Origin: Pseudomonas fluorescens
GTDB taxonomy: Bacteria; Pseudomonadota; Gammaproteobacteria; Pseudomonadales; Pseudomonadaceae
Length of the DNA: 64,000 nucleotides
Direction: 5' to 3'
Assembly: GCF_002022275.1 (NCBI RefSeq)
Contig: NZ_MSDF01000027.1
Coordinates: 1-64,000, forward strand
Made by a program: the position numbers and the translations under genes. Numbering within the stretch: the stretch's first letter is position 1; each line of letters opens with the position of its first letter. The notes beneath the pieces were generated by a model. That model saw only the letters and a list, made by a program, of their open reading frames with translations. It was not told where the DNA came from and searched no databases. Shown here piece after piece: positions 61,127 through 64,000 of the stretch.

Positions 61127-61867
61127 ATGAAACAGCATCGGTTGGCGGCGGCGGTGGCCCTGGTTAGCCTGGTACTTGCGGGTTGTGATTCGCAAACCAG
61201 CGTAGAGCTGAAAACCCCGGCGCAGAAAGCTTCCTACGGCATTGGCCTGAACATGGGCAAAAGCCTGGCTCAGGAAGGCATGGATGACCTGGACTCCAAA
61301 GCGGTAGCCCAAGGCATCGAAGATGCCGTCGGCAAGAAAGAACAGAAGCTGAAAGACGACGAGTTGGTTGAAGCGTTTGCCGCACTGCAGAAGCGTGCAG
61401 AAGAACGCATGACCAAAATGAGCGAAGAGTCGGCAACCGCCGGCAAGAAATTCCTCGAAGACAACGCCAAGAAAGACGGCGTAGTCACCACTGCTTCCGG
61501 TCTGCAGTACAAGATCGTGAAGAAAGCCGACGGCGCTCAGCCCAAGCCTACCGACGTAGTGACTGTTCACTACACCGGCAAGCTCACCAACGGCACCACC
61601 TTTGACAGCTCCGTGGATCGCGGTAGCCCGATTGACCTGCCGGTCAGCGGCGTGATTCCGGGTTGGGTCGAAGGCCTGCAACTGATGCACGTTGGCGAGA
61701 AGGTAGAGTTGTACATCCCGTCCGACCTGGCCTACGGCGCGCAGAGCCCGAGCCCGGCGATTCCAGCCAACTCCGTGCTGGTATTCGACCTGGAACTGCT
61801 GGCGATCAAGGACCCGGCCAAGGCTGAAGCCCCTGACGCACCGGCTGCACCTGCTGCCAAGAAGTAA
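61127..61867 (+). CDS. FKBP-type peptidyl-prolyl isomerase, lipoprotein
   Basis: A 246-residue PPIase. A lipoprotein signal ends at C20 (lipobox LAGC), so the protein is lipid-anchored; D21 after the cysteine predicts retention at the inner membrane by the E. coli rule, though Pseudomonas may differ. The N-terminal dimerisation helices (about 30-115) are followed by the FKBP domain (about 120-230: VTVHYTGKLTNGTTFDSS, VIPGWVEGLQLM, YIPSDLAYG). This is the FkpA/Mip arrangement. The tail is Ala/Pro-rich. The start at 61127 has AAGGAAATAGC. Confidence 0.92.
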   Translation: MKQHRLAAAVALVSLVLAGCDSQTSVELKTPAQKASYGIGLNMGKSLAQEGMDDLDSKAVAQGIEDAVGKKEQKLKDDELVEAFAALQKRAEERMTKMSEESATAGKKFLEDNAKKDGVVTTASGLQYKIVKKADGAQPKPTDVVTVHYTGKLTNGTTFDSSVDRGSPIDLPVSGVIPGWVEGLQLMHVGEKVELYIPSDLAYGAQSPSPAIPANSVLVFDLELLAIKDPAKAEAPDAPAAPAAKK

Positions 61868-61888
61868 TCAGCGTCTGAACACACACAC

Positions 61889-61919
61889 AACGCCCCGTTT
61901 CGACGGGGCGTTGTTGTTT
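61889..61919 (+). terminator. Terminator after the FKBP gene
   Basis: AACGCCCCG and CGGGGCGTT form a stem around a TTTCGA-type loop, followed by GTTGTTT. Confidence 0.85.
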
Positions 61920-62125
61920 CTGCATCTTTCAGATTGTGGCCTTGGCAAATCCGATCGAACATCCCCAGCCTGCCACAGTCTGATATAACACCTGAGTACG
62001 GGTAGCCGCACATCCACGCCAAGTCAATGAAATCTTGGGTTTTTTTTATGTGCGCAAAAAATGCCCGATCTGACTGCAAGCCTTGTAGTCCGTGGCTTTC
62101 AGCCATGAAAAAAGGCTCTGTTCAC

Positions 62126-62156
62126 AAGGTTATCCACAATTTGTGTGGATAACCTT
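62126..62156. promoter_or_regulatory. Palindrome of two perfect, inverted DnaA boxes
   Basis: AAGGTTATCCACA (62126-62138) and TGTGGATAACCTT (62144-62156) are 13-bp perfect arms around ATTTG. Each arm holds the consensus DnaA box TTATCCACA, in opposite directions. It lies 27 bases before the ykvA-like ATG. The 315-base gap 61868-62182 otherwise holds the FKBP terminator and a T-run, with no gene I can support. Confidence 0.65.
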
Positions 62157-62182
62157 TCTGTCGTATGGAACTGGAGTGACGA

Positions 62183-62638
62183 ATGAAACCACCCTTCAAT
62201 TTCACCCGTTTCCTGCCCATGGCCGCGCGCTTGCTCGGCCGTGGCCGTTTGCCAACATTGTTGTTCGCCGTCGCTGCCAAAGGCTCAAGCCAGGGCAACC
62301 GCCTGGGCAAACTCAAGGATGATCTCAAATTGCTCCAGGCCCTGTGCCTGGCCTACTGGCGCGGAGAGTACCGGGCGATCAGTCCCAAGGCGTTGATTTC
62401 GGTAGTGGCGGGGCTCATGTACTTTCTGAGCCCGATCGACGCGATCCCGGACTTTATTCCCGTGTTCGGCATGCTCGATGACATCGCCGTACTGGCATGG
62501 GTCATGAAGACCCTGGACGGCGAGCTGAGCGCCTTTCGCGCCTGGCGCGACGCCCAACGCCCGGAAAAACTCGCAGTGGTTGAGCGGCTGCCAGCGACGC
62601 CTGCATTGCTGGCTGAGGAAAACCCGCAAAAAAACTGA
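62183..62638 (+). CDS. YkvA/DUF1232 family membrane protein
   Basis: A 151-residue protein with the DUF1232 core: a hydrophobic helix (ISPKALISVVAGLMYFLSPIDAIPDFIPV, about 71-99) followed by FGMLDDIAVLAWVMK. The region AIPDFIPVFGMLDD is the family's signature. Homologues are short membrane or membrane-associated proteins of unknown role. It starts at an ATG after GGAGTGACGA and directly follows a palindrome of two DnaA boxes. Confidence 0.85.
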   Translation: MKPPFNFTRFLPMAARLLGRGRLPTLLFAVAAKGSSQGNRLGKLKDDLKLLQALCLAYWRGEYRAISPKALISVVAGLMYFLSPIDAIPDFIPVFGMLDDIAVLAWVMKTLDGELSAFRAWRDAQRPEKLAVVERLPATPALLAEENPQKN

Positions 62639-62697
62639 TCACACGTATATCCCCCTGCGACCTTTGTGGCTGTTAGGATTACACTTCTAAGGAAAGA

Positions 62698-62712
62698 ACT
62701 TACTTAGTAAGT
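62698..62712. promoter_or_regulatory. Candidate operator before the HTH gene
   Basis: ACTTACT and AGTAAGT flank a single central T, giving a 15-bp symmetric site. It lies 22 bases before the HTH gene's ATG, as expected for autorepression by a Xre-type protein. Confidence 0.5.
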
Positions 62713-62734
62713 GTTGTTATCCTACGGGGCAGAC

Positions 62735-63073
62735 ATGGATATTCAGATCATTTCACGCGATGGCGAACCCGAGTACGCGGTGTTGCCATGGGACCAGTAC
62801 CAGGCGCTACTAAAAGCAGCCGGTCAGCAGCAGCCCACTCTTGCACCTTCTCCCGCCGTCACTGCCGCCCCTGAACAAGGTTTGCGCCCGCTCGCAGACC
62901 TGCGCGGCCTGCGCGAGGCCAAGGGCCTGGCCATCGAGACCCTGGCCCGCACCGTGGGCATCAGCCCCTCGTATCTTGGATTGATCGAAAGTGGTGAGCG
63001 CCAGCCGGATGCCGCGATACGCCGCAGCCTGGCCTGGGAATTGGGCGTGGCAGGTTGGAGGGATGAATCTTGA
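62735..63073 (+). CDS. Xre-type HTH protein with a Phd-like N-terminus
   Basis: A 112-residue protein. The N-terminal part (MDIQIISRDGEPEYAVLPWDQYQALLKA) looks like the DNA-contacting start of Phd/YefM antitoxins ('...dGkP.aVLp...yeaL'). The C-terminal half is a Cro/CI HTH (about 62-112: LRGLREAKGLAIETLARTVGISPSYLGLIESGERQP). Such a join of two antitoxin-type elements is unusual. It overlaps the next gene by four bases and has a palindrome just upstream. It may be an autoregulating antitoxin or a housekeeping regulator. Confidence 0.75.
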   Translation: MDIQIISRDGEPEYAVLPWDQYQALLKAAGQQQPTLAPSPAVTAAPEQGLRPLADLRGLREAKGLAIETLARTVGISPSYLGLIESGERQPDAAIRRSLAWELGVAGWRDES

Positions 63074-63441
63074 GCCTACGTATCAGCCGTCAACATTGGG
63101 ATGGGTTAATCAACGAATTGGACCAGGCGCGCCGCCAGCGCCATCTGCTGACCTACCGTGCGCTGCTGGAGCGCCTGCAATTTCCCACGCCGGCGATGCA
63201 GACCCTGGCCGCCGCGCTTGAACACTTGGCTGCGCTTGACGCCAAGGCCGAGCAGCCGTTGCGCAGCTCGCTGGTGATCAGCCAAGGCGCGAGCCGCTTG
63301 CCGCGTACCGGTTTTTTTGAGTGTGTGGAGCGCCTTGGGCGCTTCAGCGGGCCGTCCGATGGCGTGGCCGCCGCGTCCTGGCATGCTTCGGAAGTGGTGC
63401 GGGTGTTCGAATACGAGTACCCGGAATCAGCCGAGGCTTAA
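63070..63441 (+). CDS. Unknown protein co-translated with the HTH gene
   Basis: A 123-residue protein starting with TTG (63070), which overlaps the HTH stop as TTGA, with a GGAGGG site upstream. It is helical at the start (HWDGLINELDQARRQRHLLTYRALLERL) and carries a conserved-looking core LRSSLVISQGASRLPRTGFFECVERLGRFSG. There is no signal peptide or TM. I do not recognise a family. Paired with an HTH/Phd-like protein, it could be a toxin or a co-regulator, but nothing in it shows an RNase or kinase motif. Confidence 0.65.
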   Translation: MSLRISRQHWDGLINELDQARRQRHLLTYRALLERLQFPTPAMQTLAAALEHLAALDAKAEQPLRSSLVISQGASRLPRTGFFECVERLGRFSGPSDGVAAASWHASEVVRVFEYEYPESAEA

Positions 63442-64000
63442 AGCGCCTGGGACAGCATGTCCATGCTGTCGATCACATGGATGCTATAGCCGGCGACGTC
63501 CTTGGCATGATGCTTGGCCTGCGAGGCCAATTCGGCCAGCTGGCTGGCGTCGAGTTGTCCACAGGCCTGTGGATATAAATGCACCACGCCAATCGACAGC
63601 GACAGCAGCGCAAACTCCTGACGCACGCCCTGGCGGTTCAACGCCACGAAACAGCCGGCATCGAGGTGTTCGGCGCGGTAGAAGCGTCGGCATTGGGTGT
63701 GGAAATCATCGAGTAACTGGTTGAGACGCTTGCGCCAGTCTTGCGGGCCGAGCACCAGTAAAAAGTCATCACCGCCGATGTGCCCGACGAAGTCGCGGCT
63801 GGGATCGACCCGATCGTTCAGGCACTGCGCCAGACACAGCAACACCTCATCCCCACGGCCATAGCCGTAGATATCGTTGAATGGCTTGAAGCTGTCGATA
63901 TCCACATAGCAGATCACCGACTCGCGCTGTTGCTGCAACAACCGCGTCAGGCACTGCTGGATCGGCACGTTGCCCGGTAGCAAGGTCAGCGGATTGGCAT
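63438..64000 (-). CDS. GGDEF-domain protein, C-terminal part only (runs off the window)
   Basis: The 3' 187 codons of a larger gene; the frame stays open to the window edge (NPLTLLPGNVP), so the real start is outside. The GGDEF domain has the IGGDDF active-site loop (GG[DE][DE]F is the functional consensus) and DIDSFKPFNDIYGY upstream, so the diguanylate cyclase core looks intact. The upstream part, probably a sensory or EAL region, is not seen. Its TAA overlaps the stop of the convergent neighbour (TTAA). Confidence 0.85.
   Translation of the reverse strand, partial: ANPLTLLPGNVPIQQCLTRLLQQQRESVICYVDIDSFKPFNDIYGYGRGDEVLLCLAQCLNDRVDPSRDFVGHIGGDDFLLVLGPQDWRKRLNQLLDDFHTQCRRFYRAEHLDAGCFVALNRQGVRQEFALLSLSIGVVHLYPQACGQLDASQLAELASQAKHHAKDVAGYSIHVIDSMDMLSQAL

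Noticed and set aside
62126..62156. Chromosome origin
   Set aside because: Two DnaA boxes alone do not make oriC; there are no AT-rich repeats nor the dnaA/dnaN/rnpA/gidA genes.

Overview
The window is a piece of a Pseudomonas chromosome, most likely the P. fluorescens group. The evidence is the GC-rich coding style, the many short inverted REP-type repeats between genes, and gene blocks whose order I recall from P. aeruginosa PAO1 (fabB-fabA-hybrid kinase-gpsA-sixA-ligase-hydrolases; fadE-transglutaminase-like-GST-ABC exporter). It reads as core chromosome with accessory insertions. I see no transposase, integrase, phage gene or CRISPR array.

Layout. 0-2.3 kb: the anaerobic unsaturated fatty acid pair fabA-fabB behind a palindromic candidate DesT site. 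2.3-7.4 kb: a three-gene minus-strand operon of TonB-dependent receptor, periplasmic binding protein and hybrid histidine kinase, with stops and starts touching or overlapping. 7.5-15.4 kb: gpsA, a DUF4389 protein, sixA, then a lipid/acyl block (acyl-CoA ligase, thioesterase, two alpha/beta hydrolases), a DUF4892 protein with a possible 18-codon upstream ORF, and an AI-2E-type permease. 15.4-25.8 kb: an EnvZ/OmpR-like two-component system, pyrF, two oxidoreductases, a MocR regulator, an HBM-type chemoreceptor, a hydrolase and a one-TM protein. 26.1-26.6 kb: a duplicated tRNA-Glu/tRNA-Gly pair behind a strong promoter.

26.7-33 kb: gltS, then a MocR regulator divergent from an unusual single protein that joins a 2Fe-2S ferredoxin, a FAD/NAD reductase and an M24 'pita-bread' metallohydrolase domain, followed by a periplasmic M20 dipeptidase. 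This triple fusion is the most novel item in the window. 33.3-41.2 kb: a secreted phospholipase D-like protein, a self-contained exbD-tonB-receptor-exbB operon, and a GNAT/PhoD pair. 41.4-49.4 kb: AlaX, a LysR regulator, fadE and neighbours, GST and an ABC-2 exporter. 49.6-56.2 kb: a TetR/MFS pair, a SLAC1/TehA channel, an LplT-PlsC-like fusion, sugE behind a guanidine-II riboswitch, and a BASS transporter. 56.3-64 kb: rdgC, tRNA-Val/tRNA-Asp, a membrane-anchored diheme cytochrome/catalase-like pair, an FKBP lipoprotein, a YkvA protein preceded by two inverted DnaA boxes, an HTH/unknown gene pair, and the 3' part of a GGDEF gene.

Several groups work on envelope lipids (FabAB, GpsA, ligase, FadE, LplT-PlsC). 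Others sense or import outer-membrane ligands (two TonB receptor clusters). The HTH, MocR, TetR and two-component genes mostly sit divergent from, or next to, their probable targets. Functions come from motifs read by eye. References to PAO1 gene order are from memory and were not checked against a database.
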